Below are positions 22,216 to 34,678 of a stretch of DNA of 51,114 nucleotides, piece by piece (the first letter of the stretch is position 1; each line of letters starts with the position of its first letter). Origin of the DNA: Mucidula mucida (Eukaryota > Basidiomycota > Agaricomycetes > Agaricales > Physalacriaceae). The position numbers were made by a program, and so were the translations under genes. The notes under the pieces were generated by a model. It was given only the letters and a program-made list of their open reading frames with translations. It did no database searches and was not told the DNA's origin. Where the stretch lies: NCBI GenBank assembly GCA_015501055.1, contig JADNYV010000247.1:1-51114 (forward strand). The letters are read 5' to 3'.

Positions 22216-22887
22216 TCATGATACTGTCATGATCCAAGAATGAACTGAGGAGCCACACGACAATCCAGCAAATATGATCTTTCCTTTCAGGAAGTCGACC
22301 CTCTTCACGCCCGCCTTCTTCTCTTCCTCGTAGCTTGTCCTGTTGGGTATACGTCTGTAACGCCCTTGATACGCCGCAGTGACGCGCTGCATGTCGTTCT
22401 TGTCCGGCAGAGAGTGAAACTCTGCTGGCCGGATGTTCTGACGCAGACTATGATATATAGCTCCAAGCACATCGGAAACCGTGATGTAGGCTCCATTCAA
22501 CTTGGGCTCTACCTGGATAGGCCATGCTAGGTGGGGCGAGGTTACCGTCATGCGTGACAGTGGTGGTGATATCGCTGGCTCGCTCAAGAGGCCGGAGCGC
22601 GAAGATAACGACGCGTATGATGTGGATATGTGGGAGTGATGTTGTCTCACGTCAAAGTTTATCGCGCGCGGCTTCGCAACAGCAAGGAGAGGGTGGATGG
22701 TTGGACGCGATTTATGAGGGTGTTTAGAACCGGAGTGTGCTGGTGGGTGGGGAAGGGCAATGGCAAAGGCTGGAGGTGTGACGGGGCCTGTAGATGATGG
22801 GAGGGAAGAGATACTCCTCGACGGGGATGGAGTAGCCACAGTGTAGCCTGCGTGCTGATCAGCAAAGTGTACATGTTTTCCGGGCAT
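22216..22887 (-). CDS. DUF6699 domain protein
   Basis: A single-exon 223-residue basidiomycete protein of unknown function. The start MPGKHVHFADQH and the Ser/Pro-rich stretch that follows are typical of this group, as is IHPLLAV leading into a short disordered region. The DUF6699 core follows: LAWPIQVEPK, ITVSDVLGAIYHSLRQNI, a helix with RVTAAYQGRYR, and the closing KRVDFLKGKIIFAGL block. No signal peptide or membrane segment. The ATG at 22887 is chosen from the conserved MPGKHV start. A second DUF6699-like domain lies at the C-terminus of the gene ending at 37061. Confidence 0.85.
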   Translation of the reverse strand: MPGKHVHFADQHAGYTVATPSPSRSISSLPSSTGPVTPPAFAIALPHPPAHSGSKHPHKSRPTIHPLLAVAKPRAINFDVRQHHSHISTSYASLSSRSGLLSEPAISPPLSRMTVTSPHLAWPIQVEPKLNGAYITVSDVLGAIYHSLRQNIRPAEFHSLPDKNDMQRVTAAYQGRYRRIPNRTSYEEEKKAGVKRVDFLKGKIIFAGLSCGSSVHSWIMTVS

Positions 22888-25603
22888 CTTTGGTAGGGGA
22901 GGGAGGATATGTGTTGGATCCGCTCCATGTCAGCGGGTTAAATACTTTGTTGGTTTTCGTGCATCGCATCATATTCCATGACCTCATACGGCATTGCCTC
23001 GCGCCTATATGTCCGGAAAGGGTTCAACGCCGGAGGTTAGTCCATATGCATTCGGACACAGCCCACGCTTTTAGCAGAATCAGCCACATCACAGAGAATT
23101 GATGGTGTCCTGCTATAGGATGCGAGAGAGTGGATGTCTGATAGATAATCTGGTGTCAGTCATGGAAACGGATGAGCACTCGAGAGTGCACTGAATGGGA
23201 GCAGACAGGTGGAGATGGATAGCGGAAAGGACGCGGAAACCGATATCGACGACATGGCATAACGAGTCCGTAGCATGAGGATTGCGCAAGGCTGTGCGCG
23301 GAACGATGCAGAGTCAATCATAGCAGATCACCATCAGTCTGGGGAACTCCAAATGACTTGAAATGACTGCGCAGTTCACCGCTTCCGAACGTTACGGTGA
23401 CTGACAGTGATAGAGTTTGTCAAAGCCGCGCCACTCTAAGTAGCTGAGAGACTTACACAATTTCCATACGTTAGAATTGGCTGCGATACATTGCGTACAA
23501 CGACTAGTAAGACGCGAGCTCAAGATCCAATTGGCCTCATGCTTTAGATCTGAGCAGGTAACATGTCGAGAACTTCGAGTGGGTAGTCCCTCCAGTGGAT
23601 CAAGCTCTGGGTGGCGCAAAGCGGTGATTGATGTGTCCTAAATCGTCTTGTCATGTCTACTGCAAAGCGGGTACTGGTACAACGTTCGTATCCTAGATGG
23701 GTGGCTCGACAAGAACTAGGATCCGCGTAACGGCCCGATACCCGATCGTCTTCAACTCTCCTTCGTTTGCCACCAACTTCAATGACCGACCGATGGCACC
23801 GTCTACGTGTAGCCATGCTACAGCTCAAAAGGAACTCAACACTGGATTCTCCACAAGAAGTACTCACGGAATCTCTATCGACAGTGAAATTGCGATCAAA
23901 CAGAAAACTTCCGAGGCTCCGCCCAACTGACCTCGCCCAAGCAAGCGACGTCGCGTCGCGCCTTCTGATTATGACAGTATAACCGAGAACAAACTAAAGA
24001 AAAACAACTCGGGTTGCAACAGGTGTGTCCACATTCTTCAAGTATTTTCGGCGTCGGCGCGAATTCAGGCATACACTGCAGAGTAACACCAAAGGAGGAA
24101 CGACGAAGGTCTTCAAGTCTCTTTTTAGCCAAAGGCCAAGGAACGTGAATGCCGCAAGCTCCCGAATGAAGAGTCCATCCACTCGCGAATCGCACTCTTA
24201 GGCTTCGATCTCTTTCCAATTTCCGTAGACGCTGCCCTTGGCAGTCTCACCGCCACACGTTATTTCCTTTCGTCTTTCTTCGGCGGAAGCCCAAAACGAC
24301 GTAAGCCCAAAACGACGTTCTCTAGGACTTCCAAGGAACACAGGGAATACAAGAGACACAATTTCATGGCTTTGAAAACTGGATGGAATCCACACGCGCC
24401 CCTCATCTCAGGTGCTCCGGGGTTGTACTTACTTTGATGATGCTGACTGCCCTGCTTTTTCGGCTGATCCTGATTATTAACTAACTGTGTTTGTTCACGT
24501 CGAGGGCAGTCAATAGCTGTATGTTGGCGAATACAGGCTTGTACACGCTCTTCAGTTCTCGATGGATGGATGGTTGTCCCTTGATAAGACGGTATGGTCT
24601 ATATTTATAATTGAAAATAGCAGAATATAAATCGAGCAGGTTAATCTAAATTGATGTACCGGATGCGTTCAATATAACTGGGGATGGCGACGATGAAGTA
24701 GCTTGGGTACGATGAGGAGATCCCCAACAGCATTGCGGCTTCCCCTGGAGTGGGAAGCTGCGCGCACCGCTAGGTTACCCGAGAGTCAAAGGCAGAAGAG
24801 CGGGGAAGCGTCGCGAGTGAAAAAGAATGGGAGGCTGGCGTCCAGAAAACCACGACAGCTTCGTCGAAGTGCGGCACAAAGGTTGAGTCTTCCTTGACTG
24901 TGAAGACCTCAAGGATGCCATTGCGGCTCATTCTACTGAATCCGAAGAAGTCCGGGGCGCTCCAAGCCGCCACGCCAAGCCCGGGGTACTCGCCTTACCT
25001 TTCCTATGAGAGTCCTTGCTTAGACGCAGGGATGTAGCCTAGCATTAGGCATATTGCCTTCTGAACTTGCTGCCGGCATTTCCTTCCTGGCGCCATACTT
25101 ACTTCGCTGAAAACTAGTGGCTCCGCGGTACACCCTGCCCGTCTCAAGTAGCTAACCCTCGGAGGCGATATACAGTATCCTCACCGAACGATCCCCCAAC
25201 TGGGCACTTGACGGTCGCGAGCAGGTATAATCGCGCTTCTTGACGTTGTTACTGATTCACAACACGTAAAGCAGACCTCAAAATGGACAAGCAATGCTCG
25301 GGCGCCCAAGCATACCTCGAGAATAGACAATATGTCTCCTCGATGAGTACCTATCTTCAGAGGGCGTATCTACTAGGATCATCGTCGTCTCCGTGCGGTA
25401 CGCACGATGAGCGCCGACTACCCCGATCTTCATGCTAGCACTGCGGTTCGGACTTATCTCAATGCTTCCTGTCTGCAAAAAACTTGTTTCCGCAATTTCT
25501 TGCTCTTTATGGACACTGGAAGGGATCTCGTATCACTGGCCGACGACGAAAAGAGTATAAAGCTCTACCAGCTCAATGGCAGATTTCGCTGAGCACTAAA
25601 CAC
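22888..25603. other. long intergenic region
   Basis: 2.7 kb without a convincing gene. Short open frames on both strands lack codon structure or recognisable domains. It includes a 16-bp tandem duplication near 24290. The last few hundred bases, with TATA-like sequence near 25226, are the likely sedolisin promoter. Confidence 0.5.
24287..24318. repeat. 16-bp perfect tandem duplication
   Basis: AAGCCCAAAACGACGT occurs twice head-to-tail at 24287-24302 and 24303-24318. No function is apparent. Confidence 0.85.
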
Positions 25604-27878
25604 ATGATGGTGCTCGCCTCTCTCAGTACTGCTCTCATTGCCTTCGTGCTCATGGTTTCTGGCAACCCAGTTTCCCGAGTTATGAGGGTTCATGACCGCC
25701 TTGAAGTAGTTCCTACTGGCTTCGCTGCTGCTGAGATGGCCAGGTCGGAGACGTTGTTACACCTGCGCATCGCCTTGACTGCCAGAAACATCACTGGACT
25801 GGAAACGGTCCTTATGTCTGTCAGTGCGCCCGGTAGCCCTTCGTATGGAAAATATCTCTCTCTGGACCAAGTCAGTTATTCGTTCACACATTGCATTTCC
25901 AGGCTAATGTTTGTGTCAGGTCAAAGAATACACGTCGCCCAGTGTTGAATCGGTCACCGTCGTCAAAGCTTGGCTTGCTGAGCATAACGTTACCAATGTT
26001 GCCGTCACAGGTGCCTACAACGACCTGCTTTCCTTTAGCGTTCCTGCCGGCACCGCCAATAGCCTCTTTTCTTCCTCTTTCCAGAACTACGTCGATCTTG
26101 ATTCTGGAGAGCGGATTATACGCACGCAGCAATATTCTATTCCGGAGGAGCTAGAATCGCACATCGCCTTCGTACATCCGACGACCTCCTTCGCCAAATC
26201 GCAATTTGGACCTACGGCTCCCTTGTTCTCTATCCCAATCCCCAACTATAACGTCACCGAACTTGCGAATCCGGTGCCTGGGACCTGTGGTCGGTATATC
26301 ACACCCGCCTGCTTACAAGCATTATATGGCATACCCACCTCCCCCGCTACGCAGTCCTCGAACAGCATGAGCGTCACCGGATTTCTGAATCAGTATGCGA
26401 ACGTGAGTGAATAACTTTTTCGGTAATGGCTAGCGACTCAGAGGCATTTACATAGCGAGATGATCTTGCACAGTTCCTGAAAGACTTCCGTCGTGATGTA
26501 AACTCGAACACAAGCTTCAAGGACCAGTTTGTCGACGGTGGCATGAACTCTCAGGATATTAGTGAGGCTGGACTTGAAGCGGTGCGCAAGTAGTTACCTC
26601 TCATTGCGGAGAATGACACAAGGAATTCACAGAATCTTGACATCCAATACACTGTCGGCGTGGCCACGGGTGTTCCGGTCACTTTTGTCTCAGTTGGACA
26701 ATCAAATAACGACTTCGTGGATGCGTTCAACGTCCTGATCTCACAGACCGAGCCGCCAACAGTGAGGTTGTGCTTGAGTTATTCTACAGATTCATCAATT
26801 GGTTGTCCAGGTTGTCACTACGAGTTATGGCTACGATGAGGCCGATCTTCCAAAATATTTGGCTAAGTATGATGTTCGCTTAGAGCTCGCTTGCATTTCT
26901 GACCATGCCCTAGTTACATGTGCAATCAATACATGTCGCTTGGTACACGTGGTGTTTCTGTACTCTTCGCGTCAGGTATATAAATTTACGTTCAATCATG
27001 ATCTCCATGACTGACACATATGCATTTAGGCGACGGTGGCGTAGCTGGAACTCGACGTTGGTATATAATGTCTTTTCGCCTTCATCGCCCCTAATCCAGT
27101 CACTAGAAAAACAATGTACGATCTTCGTTCCAACCTTCCCTGCCAGCTGTCCTTGGCAAACTGCTGTCGGCGCAACCGGTGGCATTAACCCCGAAGTAGC
27201 AGCCAGCCTCAGTAGCGGTGGATTCTCAAACTACTTCCCTTCTCCTGACTACCAAAAACCTGCTATCAGCAAGTATCTCACCGCACTTGGCTCGACAAAC
27301 TCTGGCCGTTACCATGCGTCCGGGCGCGCTTTCCCGGATGTTGCAGCACAAGGTGAAAAGGTTATAATAGGCTATCGGGGACGGTACGGGCTTGTTGAGG
27401 GCACGTCTTGTTCAAGCCCGATCTTTGCGAGCGTGATCTCTTTGATAAATGATCGCCTCGTTGCTGCTGGTAAACCCGTCCTAGGTTTCTTGAATCCTTT
27501 GTAAGCCGCTTCATACTTCTAACTATCCTTGTTCGGCTGAGTCCACCGTTTCAAGTATCTACGCCAACCCCCAGGCCTTCTTTAATATTACAGCAGGTAG
27601 TAACCCAGGATGTATGTCACTCCTAAGTGCAGTAGCCCAATGAGTTCCTCTTTCTGATCTGTTATCTCTAGGTGACACGAACGGTTTCCCAGCTACCACA
27701 GGCTGTACGTTTTTCTTTGAAACTTTCCTTTCTCGCCGAACTGATATCTCTGTCCACTCTTCTTAGGGAATCCTGTGAGTATCTCACTCTCTTGAATCCA
27801 ACTAGAAACTGATATTTGAAGGTCACTGGTATGGGAACACCCAACTTTAGCGCCTTGTTGAAGGCTGCCGGACTCTAA
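25604..27878 (+). CDS. sedolisin / tripeptidyl-peptidase-type protease (peptidase family S53)
   Basis: Secreted acid serine-carboxyl protease. ATG 25604 opens a signal peptide; a pro-domain follows (HLRIALTARNITGLE, SPSYGKYLSLDQV). The mature part starts around the TPACLQALYGIP block. The catalytic Glu and Asp are in EANLDIQYT (about 285 and 289), the oxyanion Asp is in SGDGG (about 370), and the Ser is in GTSCSSP (about 478). Exons include 25604-25870, 25920-26402, 26474-26581, 26633-26761 and 26811-26866, with several small ones at the 3' end, one of only 8 nt (27767-27774). The C-terminal calcium-site region reads FFNITAGSNPGC...GWNPVTGMGTP. Two positions that are usually Asp in this family (DI and GWD) are Asn here. 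No frame lesion was found. Confidence 0.92.
27767..27774 (+). other. 8-nt microexon of the sedolisin gene
   Basis: GGAATCCT lies between acceptor TCTTAG and donor GTGAGT. It joins T|GG AAT CCT in frame to give Trp-Asn-Pro inside the conserved TTGWNPVTGMGTP block. Without it the block and the frame are lost. Confidence 0.8.
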
Positions 27879-28746
27879 TTACTGAGGCTAGAGCCTGTCC
27901 AAGCTGTAGATCTATTATTTGATGTGTCCCCGTTATGCACTAATGGCACTTTGGTCACTGAAGACAATATTGGAGCGTCTCGAAGATAAGAACAGTACCC
28001 GCCTTAGGCCTAGCGCCGAACGATACGGAAGAATCAAGAAAATCACAATAGATGAACACGACTAACACACCTTTTGGTCTTCGCTATCATCGGCGTTGGA
28101 GGACGCTGGTCGGCCTTGGTGGCGGGCCAGCCGGCAATTCCTCCAAGTAGAATCTAGATCATGCACACGACGAACGTCAATCATTGTACAATCAGAGGTA
28201 AATTTTCAAGCCAGCAGACCGTCATTGATAATTATACTAGGACTCCTGGCACACATAGCATGTATAGATTGTACGACTCAAAGACGCGCTAACAGTAATT
28301 CAACTTCAGACAGAGTCACGAGAGTTACACGTGACTGAACACGGATGTGGCGTTCGAAATTCGAATCGGTGACGGTTCAAACTCAAACCGTCACATATTT
28401 TCCGTTACCATGAACTCTACAGAAAGTAACAATTCTATCATCCCGCAGTATATTTCATCCAGTTGTCCTTTTATCCTGTTTCTTTCTCACTGTTACCTTA
28501 GCCAGCCGTGGCACTCGCTTCCACGAAAATTGAGTCGGAGCATTCGTCGCCATTTCAAATGTGTTTTCTCGTGCGGTTATATTTCCTTTTCTTGAGACCT
28601 GGTTGTTCAAACATCTGCATAGGAATTCTGTCCCGGCAAGACCGCCGGCTGTCCGACAACCCTGGATCCAAGACGTTTTCACAAGTTCTAGGGCCCCCAC
28701 ACCCCCCCAATGCTCGGTCATAGACAACAGCTATATAGTTTTCGGC
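27879..28746. other. intergenic region
   Basis: No gene is supported. Upstream flank of the caspase-like gene. Confidence 0.5.
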
Positions 28747-29988
28747 ATGCTACCTATCGAGAGAACACTTAGCCATCGACTGGATGACTGGTTCATATCC
28801 GATTACGCTGCCTGGACATTCCACACTTTAACCGACAATTATCACACTTCTACACCTTCCGCCCAATAGTATCCCTTTTTCCCGACAACAGAGTTATCTT
28901 TGGAGAGGCTGGTTGCTCCCGGTTGTGCCTTCCCCTATCACCCTCTCTTCTGGTCTGTCGCGACGACGAAGCGTCTGCACAAGTCTTCGCAAGCGACTGG
29001 CTCTTCGAATTAAGAACCTTAGCCACAAAGATCAAGCCAGATCAGACTCTTGTGGTGTTGCTTACCGGACATTGGTGTTTGGACCAGGATAAGGCGTTCC
29101 AGCTCCTCCTGAAGGGCGAGAGTGGAGGAGCCACGATCAAGGCCTTTGACCTTGGGCAAGCTCTCAAATGTTGCGCAGGCCAGATCGTTATTATATCGAA
29201 CTTTTGCGAATCTGGGGCGCTTGAGTCTGAGTTATCAATAGCCCTTAACGGCAAACAATGGTCGTTGATCTGTGCAGCTGGCCTTGAAGAACCCTCTGAA
29301 GGCGGCTCTTCGACCACTCTGGTTGAACCAAACTCCAATGTGCTCTTACCGCTTGCGAAAGCCTTTGTCAAGGTCCCACACCTCCCTTTATCAGCAGATG
29401 CACGGTATGCTCAGCTTTGTATGGAGCTGATTAACGAACCCAACCATCCCTCGCATTCTCAGCAAGTGCTCGTTGATACTCTGCACTCACGCAACGTTCA
29501 GACCATCGCTTTTCAAGACATGGCCAGGCGTTTGGGGTGGTGGAGAGGGAACACGGAAGGAGAGGATGACAAGCCAGTCTGCCACTTCCTACCTGGGAAC
29601 TACGGTAATTGGAGGGAGGATCGAACAAGGATGAGTGAATATGGCATGGCGATTCATCTCGTCGCACACCACCTGGCCTCTCATTTTCCCAAGTAAGATG
29701 ATTCCTGTCATGTGCCCATCAAGTCGCTAACTTGCAATTTGTTTCTTAGTCTTTCGGTAGCGATGGACACCTCTGCCACATTTTGGTTCGTGGAGAAGTG
29801 GGTTATGGCGGATCGTCCGAAGGTGCCCCTAGAGCAATGGACGACGGTAGTACGAGAGGCGGCGCAGTTCACAGCAACACATGCTTTGATCACTGGTTTG
29901 TATCCTAAAATCATGAACACTTCGACCTATCTACATTTTGTATTCATCAGACCAGGCTACGAATGCTACATCATCTATGAACACTTGA
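28747..29988 (+). CDS. caspase-like domain protein, possibly frameshifted near the N-terminus
   Basis: Resembles Agaricomycete proteins with a caspase/clan CD-like core of unknown role. LVVLLTGHWC carries the His-like position and IVIISNFCESGAL the Cys-like position. The last residues of the His motif are GHW instead of GHG, so proteolytic activity is doubtful. ATG 28747 gives MLPIERTLSHRLDDWFISDYAAWTFHTL, but that frame closes at about 28868. The homologous-looking continuation (FRPIVSLFPDNRVIFGEAG, then the core) is in another frame that is open from about 28785. No splice pair joins them, so a one-base indel around 28820-28830 or a missed structure is likely. Two introns near the 3' end (29694-29749 and 29898-29950) give a stop at 29988; without the second one the frame runs to 30062. 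Confidence 0.55.
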
Positions 29989-30506
29989 GAGTGTTTCCGG
30001 GCTATGCAGATAGTATGACTTTCGCCGTCCTGGGAGCCAGTGACAAGAAATCATGTAGATGACGGACACCGTGGCTCAAAGCCTTTACCTTGCAAGCATA
30101 TCTCACCTTCAAATACTCTTGTTTGACCACAAGCGGTCCGTTTTGCGGGTTACATCCTAGGAACGATTGCGGCTCATTCTGCTGACTTCGAAGACCACCT
30201 AAACGCGAGAGGAAGGGAATGGACGTCCGGGAAAGAGACACGCCGAGGAGAAGCAAACAGAAGGGCGAGGGCCGGCTCTTCTCCTCTGAAGACTCTGACG
30301 AAAGAGAAGGTGGCGGCCAAGCCAAAAACGTGTGAGGCGCGTCCGTTCGGCGCGTAAGTACTCTGTTGAATTGGAACTGGGATCCGACGCATCCGAATCA
30401 TCAGAACACCAGGTGCATGATTCGGGTGACGATCATAGTCCTTAGAGGAGAAACAAGCTTCTGTATGTTATCAGATGTCCAATTAGAGAATAAGTAAGAT
30501 ATCTAG
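29989..30506. other. intergenic region (convergent genes)
   Basis: 3' flanks of the caspase-like and P450 genes. Nothing recognised. Confidence 0.45.
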
Positions 30507-32598
30507 TTAGCGAGGTGTAAATATGACTGGTAGAGGAAGACGCGTCGTGATGTAGAAATCATGGATACCCTTCGGCCATTCTCTGTAATCGAAGCCCGGG
30601 GCGAAGCGGATGTCAAACTTCTGCAACAATGAAGTAGTGAACGTCAGCATCTCGCGCAGCGCGAGATTCTTCGCCGCACAGTTGGCGACTCCGTAAGAGA
30701 AGGGAATGAAGGCATCACGGTTCAAAACAGCACCAGGCGCCAAGTGGTCTAACCAACGCTCGGGCTGGAATGTGTCCGGGTCTGAGAAGTAGAGAAAATT
30801 GCGGTGGAGGACGTATGGTGGGACGTATATCTGAGTTCCTTCAGGTACCAACCTATAATCGCAGGATGAACTCCATGATGATTCCTTCAAGATTGAGTAT
30901 GAGACGCACATATTCGCTACGACGTGTCCGCCGTTTCCGGGTGGGACGATCCGTGGTCCGTTGGTAGGGACTGGTGGGTATAGGCGCAGTGCCTCGTTTC
31001 TAGGAGACTAGTGAGCCGTCACTCGAGGGAACAAGACGTATGATACAAACATGCAAGCAGCCGTATAAGGAAACATCGCCTGGGTTATGCCACCTTCATT
31101 GGTCAGTGTTTCTGTAAGCGCCACCTTGTCTATTTCTTCTTGTATACGTTGGTAGTGGCTAGGTTCCGTTAGCAGACAATACAGCAGAGAACACATCAGA
31201 GCAGACGATGTGTCTGAGCCTGCTACGATGGCCAGGGAACCGTCGCCGACCATCTCTGAGTAAGATGGTGCGATTTTGTCGGCCCCAGCTTGGTTCATCT
31301 AGAGTTGTGAGTATTATGTTACAGGATTGCTTCCACAAAGTCTTGCGGAACACGTACGAGGTGATACCATAAATCCTTCGTTGTCGTGCCTCGCTCTATT
31401 CGTGCTCTTGCTTTCGACATCCCAAACGCATTGATGTCCATTAGGTTCCGTGAGATGAAGGGAAGCTTTATGCAAAAACTGTAGGCCCATGGGAGTTGAC
31501 ATATCGTAACCATCGTTCTATTGCGGATTCAGCGCGGACGACGGCAACGGGAAAGAATGCCTACATCGAGTATCGTTTAAGGGTCCCCCAAAATGGGTCT
31601 TGATCTGCGTTAGGATTGCTCATCATGTCGATACCGCCTCCAAAACTATAACGATTTCTTTAAGACTTGAATGAACAGGACACGAAAACACCTACGCCAT
31701 GTCTCCCAAAAAGTCAAGCCTGCGCTTTCTAATGAGCACGATCATCTAAACTAAAAAGTGTATCGCTCACGTACACGAGAAAATCCATCCAAGCAGCGAA
31801 ATCAACAGGCTTCCCGCTCCTTGAGGACATATGTTCAAGAAGCTCGTTCGTGCGGAGAGTGAGGCTGTCTTGATAGTCTTTCAGGGACTGCGTGTTCAAA
31901 CCTCGGTCCCATCGACGTCGCCGAATGCCATGAGGCTCTCCATTGAGAATGACCATCGCGCCACCTCCCCCTGGAGGGTCCCTTGTAGTATAATCTTAGA
32001 CAGTTGTCAATCTCAAAATCGCTTCGCACCCGCCAACGTTGCACGTACACGACCCTTTGGGAAGCTTGCCCAGAACGCTCTTGACCGCTTCAACATCGTT
32101 AACAGAAATCTCGTTCGGCCCTGAAGCACTGCGGTCAGCTTGGACGAGTACCGTTTTCAGCGACCTGACTGACCTGTTCTGACGATCGGTCCGTATCGTT
32201 CGTGTAGCTTCTTGAAGAACTCGTGGCGGTGGCCATGATAGACAATGTACGCGTGGTGTAGCATCGTTACTTTGGCGAGGATCGGGCCCGGTACGTGGCC
32301 GAGAGGATGAAGTGGGGATAGCCTATACAGGCATATACTCGCGCCAAGAGAGAGGAAGAAGCAAACATAGAGGCTGAACACTAGCCTTGGCACAGGTGAA
32401 AGCCCATAGAAGCCAAGAATGAAGGCGGGTTCCAGAAAAAGTGCAGGTACCACAAACCGCACACCTGTCGGTGGGTACGTGTTGAAGAAGAGATGGTTGA
32501 GCTATCAGTATGGTTGAGACAATGCATGTTATGGTGGTCATGAATGTACTTACGAGCGCTAGCATGCATGCCGATAGGTTGGGACTCAGACCACCCAT
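30507..32598 (-). CDS. cytochrome P450 monooxygenase
   Basis: Membrane-anchored haem monooxygenase of a basidiomycete multigene family; substrate unknown. ATG 32598 (MGGLSPNLSACMLAL) and the next exon supply hydrophobic N-terminal segments, then YRLSPLHPLGHVPGPILAK. The I-helix AGSDTSS and the K-helix EALR (in INEALRLYPPVP) are present, as is DTFQPERWL. The haem-binding loop is FSYGVANCAAKNLA, with Ala where the consensus CxG has Gly. The C-terminus is LPVIFTPR. At least nine introns are needed. An apparent stop after MDFLV disappears if the donor GTACGT is used, giving VLDFLGDMA in frame. I see no lesion. It is divergent from the DUF6697 gene across about 650 bp. Confidence 0.9.
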
Positions 32599-33252
32599 CT
32601 TGAAAGACGAGGGGGAGTTGTGCGCGAGGCATTTGACAGACGTTGGGGCACTTTAAATACTTAGCAGCTGCCCGCTTACTCGCATGCGGAAACGACCCGC
32701 ATACCCGCATCCTGAATGGCCTTTCGGGGTCATTGGAAAGCATCACAACGATAATCTACAGATCGAGCAGTTTCATCCTACATGAGAGGCTGCAAGTCCC
32801 GAAGGCACCAAGGCAATGCATGCATGGCGCAAGGACCTTAGCACGAGTCGAGTATTTGCCGTTTCGTTATTGTATGGTCACCATGCAATCGCCATAAGTC
32901 CTCTGATCTACACAAGGGGGCAGACAGTAATAGTCACAGTAGGTAGTACTTTGAGGCCAAGTCGGCGTTCGAATGAAGCGGAACTGAGCAAAAGGCGCGA
33001 TGAGGAAACATCAATGGCGTTAACCACATGGCCGACGCAGGACGCTATAGAACGAGATGGAAGTTCAGGTTAAGGTTAAGTTTGCGACGACGTTGAGGAA
33101 GGGCATCAATATTCTCAAGGGTCGTGGCTTCGGAAGTTGTTCGACAACGTGACCTTCGTTCAACAGCCTCACCACCTTGACGATTCCTGTGTCCTTAAGT
33201 CTGTACACGCCCTACAGAACGACGACGGCAACGTTCTTGCGACTTCTTTCAC
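32599..33252. other. divergent promoter region, P450 / DUF6697
   Basis: Shared upstream region of two divergently oriented genes. No gene is supported in it. Confidence 0.5.
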
Positions 33253-34678
33253 ATGGCACTTACCGTTCGCGTCAAGGCGGAGGACGAGGAACAAAGCATC
33301 GCGGACTTGCCGGCGGGTGACAGTTCTGGCACACAGGAGGACATTTCGTGTGTCAAAATAGAGGCGGACTCCGAGGCGGCTACTAAAGTCGAAGACAATA
33401 AAGCGAAGCTCAAACTGCTGGTGAACGTACGTGACCCCTTTTAAAATGAGAAACAGACGTCTCATTCCCTTTTCCAGTCCAAAGTCAAGAAGAAGAAAAA
33501 CCAGGCCAATCTCAATGAACAAACTATACTTGCGCGTCTTGCACCCATCGGTCTGGACTTGTTTCCCGTGCCCGTGGACCCTGCGTTAGCCAGTGCAACA
33601 GCGACGCGTACTTTCTTCTCGGCGTATTTTGGCGGCGGTGTTCAGAAAACGTTCACGAGAACAGGGGTAACTCACAAGAATCCCAAGAAACGCAACTTTG
33701 CGTGTTTGAAATTGGACTGGAATCCTCATGCGCCACAGGTTCCGGGGGCTCCAGGACTATTCTTTGGTGGAGGGCAGGATGACTGGGACATCACGGAAAC
33801 GGTTCTCACTTGTCTGGAAAGCGGAAAGTGGTTATACGTTGGGGAGTACAGGATGGGACGCTCTCCGCGCCTCACTGTCGACGAATGGCTTTCTCTCAAG
33901 CCGCAGGTAAGCTTGGGTTCTACGCGTCGCCGTTGTGTTGAAGATGTGTACAGGAAAAGTTGGCTTGGACGAGCGGTATCGCGGAACTCGATTGGGGATG
34001 GGACACTCGCGCCAAGATTAGTCTGAGGAAACGGCTGGGACGTGTACCAACAGAAGAAGAACTCGATATTGCTGCCCACGCGAAAGAGGGCTGCTACGAC
34101 GTGACTACGGATGAAATTGAACACGAATTTAATGTGGGCCACGAAGTAAGTCAAAATTCCTACAATGGTCTGATGTATACTAATATGCCTTGTAGTATAT
34201 CAACATCTGGACCATGAAATGTATTGCCTACGACGGTGAATTTCCGCTGACAATCGCTGACAATTTTGAGGAATTTGATGCAGAGGAAAAAGCGAAGAGG
34301 GTCGAAAAGCGTGGTATGGAAGCAGAGAGGGTACGGAAGCGCAGAAAGACCGGTGCAGGCACGGTGGCAGAGGTGAAGAAAGAGAGAAAGGCAAAGGAGG
34401 AGGAGGAGGAAGACATCGGGATGCCTGATCCCAAGGCTAGACGCCCCAGAGGAAAGAAAATGACGCCTTCATCTGGAAAGGCGAAAAAGGAGGAGGAAGA
34501 AACTGAAATGCTAGTGTCGCCTAAAGTCAAGGCATCCAGGAAGAAGACATCTTCTTCGCCGGTGAAGAACAGGAAGCGAAAGCGCGCCGAATTGGACTAT
34601 TCGGACTCTGAATCGGAGGTTAACGCTCAGGATGAATCGGATGCTGACTATACCCCTCGTCGATCTGCTCGTCGATGA
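33253..34678 (+). CDS. DUF6697 domain protein with basic, disordered C-terminus
   Basis: A 425-residue basidiomycete protein of unknown function, likely nuclear. Four exons: 33253-33426, 33478-33906, 33954-34145 and 34196-34678, all with GT-AG introns. The DUF6697 core includes PGAPGLFFGGGQDDW, the WLYVGEYRMGRSPRLTVDEWLSL block, EGCYDVTTDEIEHEFNVGHE and INIWTMKCIAYDGEF. The final 150 residues are Lys/Arg/Glu-rich with basic patches such as RKRRK and KNRKRKR, which could serve as nuclear localisation signals, plus acidic serine clusters (SDSESE). No catalytic motif is recognised. Confidence 0.88.

Noticed and set aside
24914..24945. About 27-bp similarity to 30163-30195 (ATTGCGGCTCATTCT...)
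   Set aside because: Too short and isolated to claim a repeat family; no terminal repeats or coding remnants of a transposon were seen around either copy.
22888..25603. Possible transposon or LTR remnant in the longest intergenic region
   Set aside because: I found no inverted or long direct terminal repeats and no transposase, reverse transcriptase or integrase motifs.
31690..31810. Apparent stop codon after MDFLVY in the P450
   Set aside because: Choosing the donor GTACGT instead of GTGAGC gives VLDFLGDMA in frame, matching the family. No lesion.
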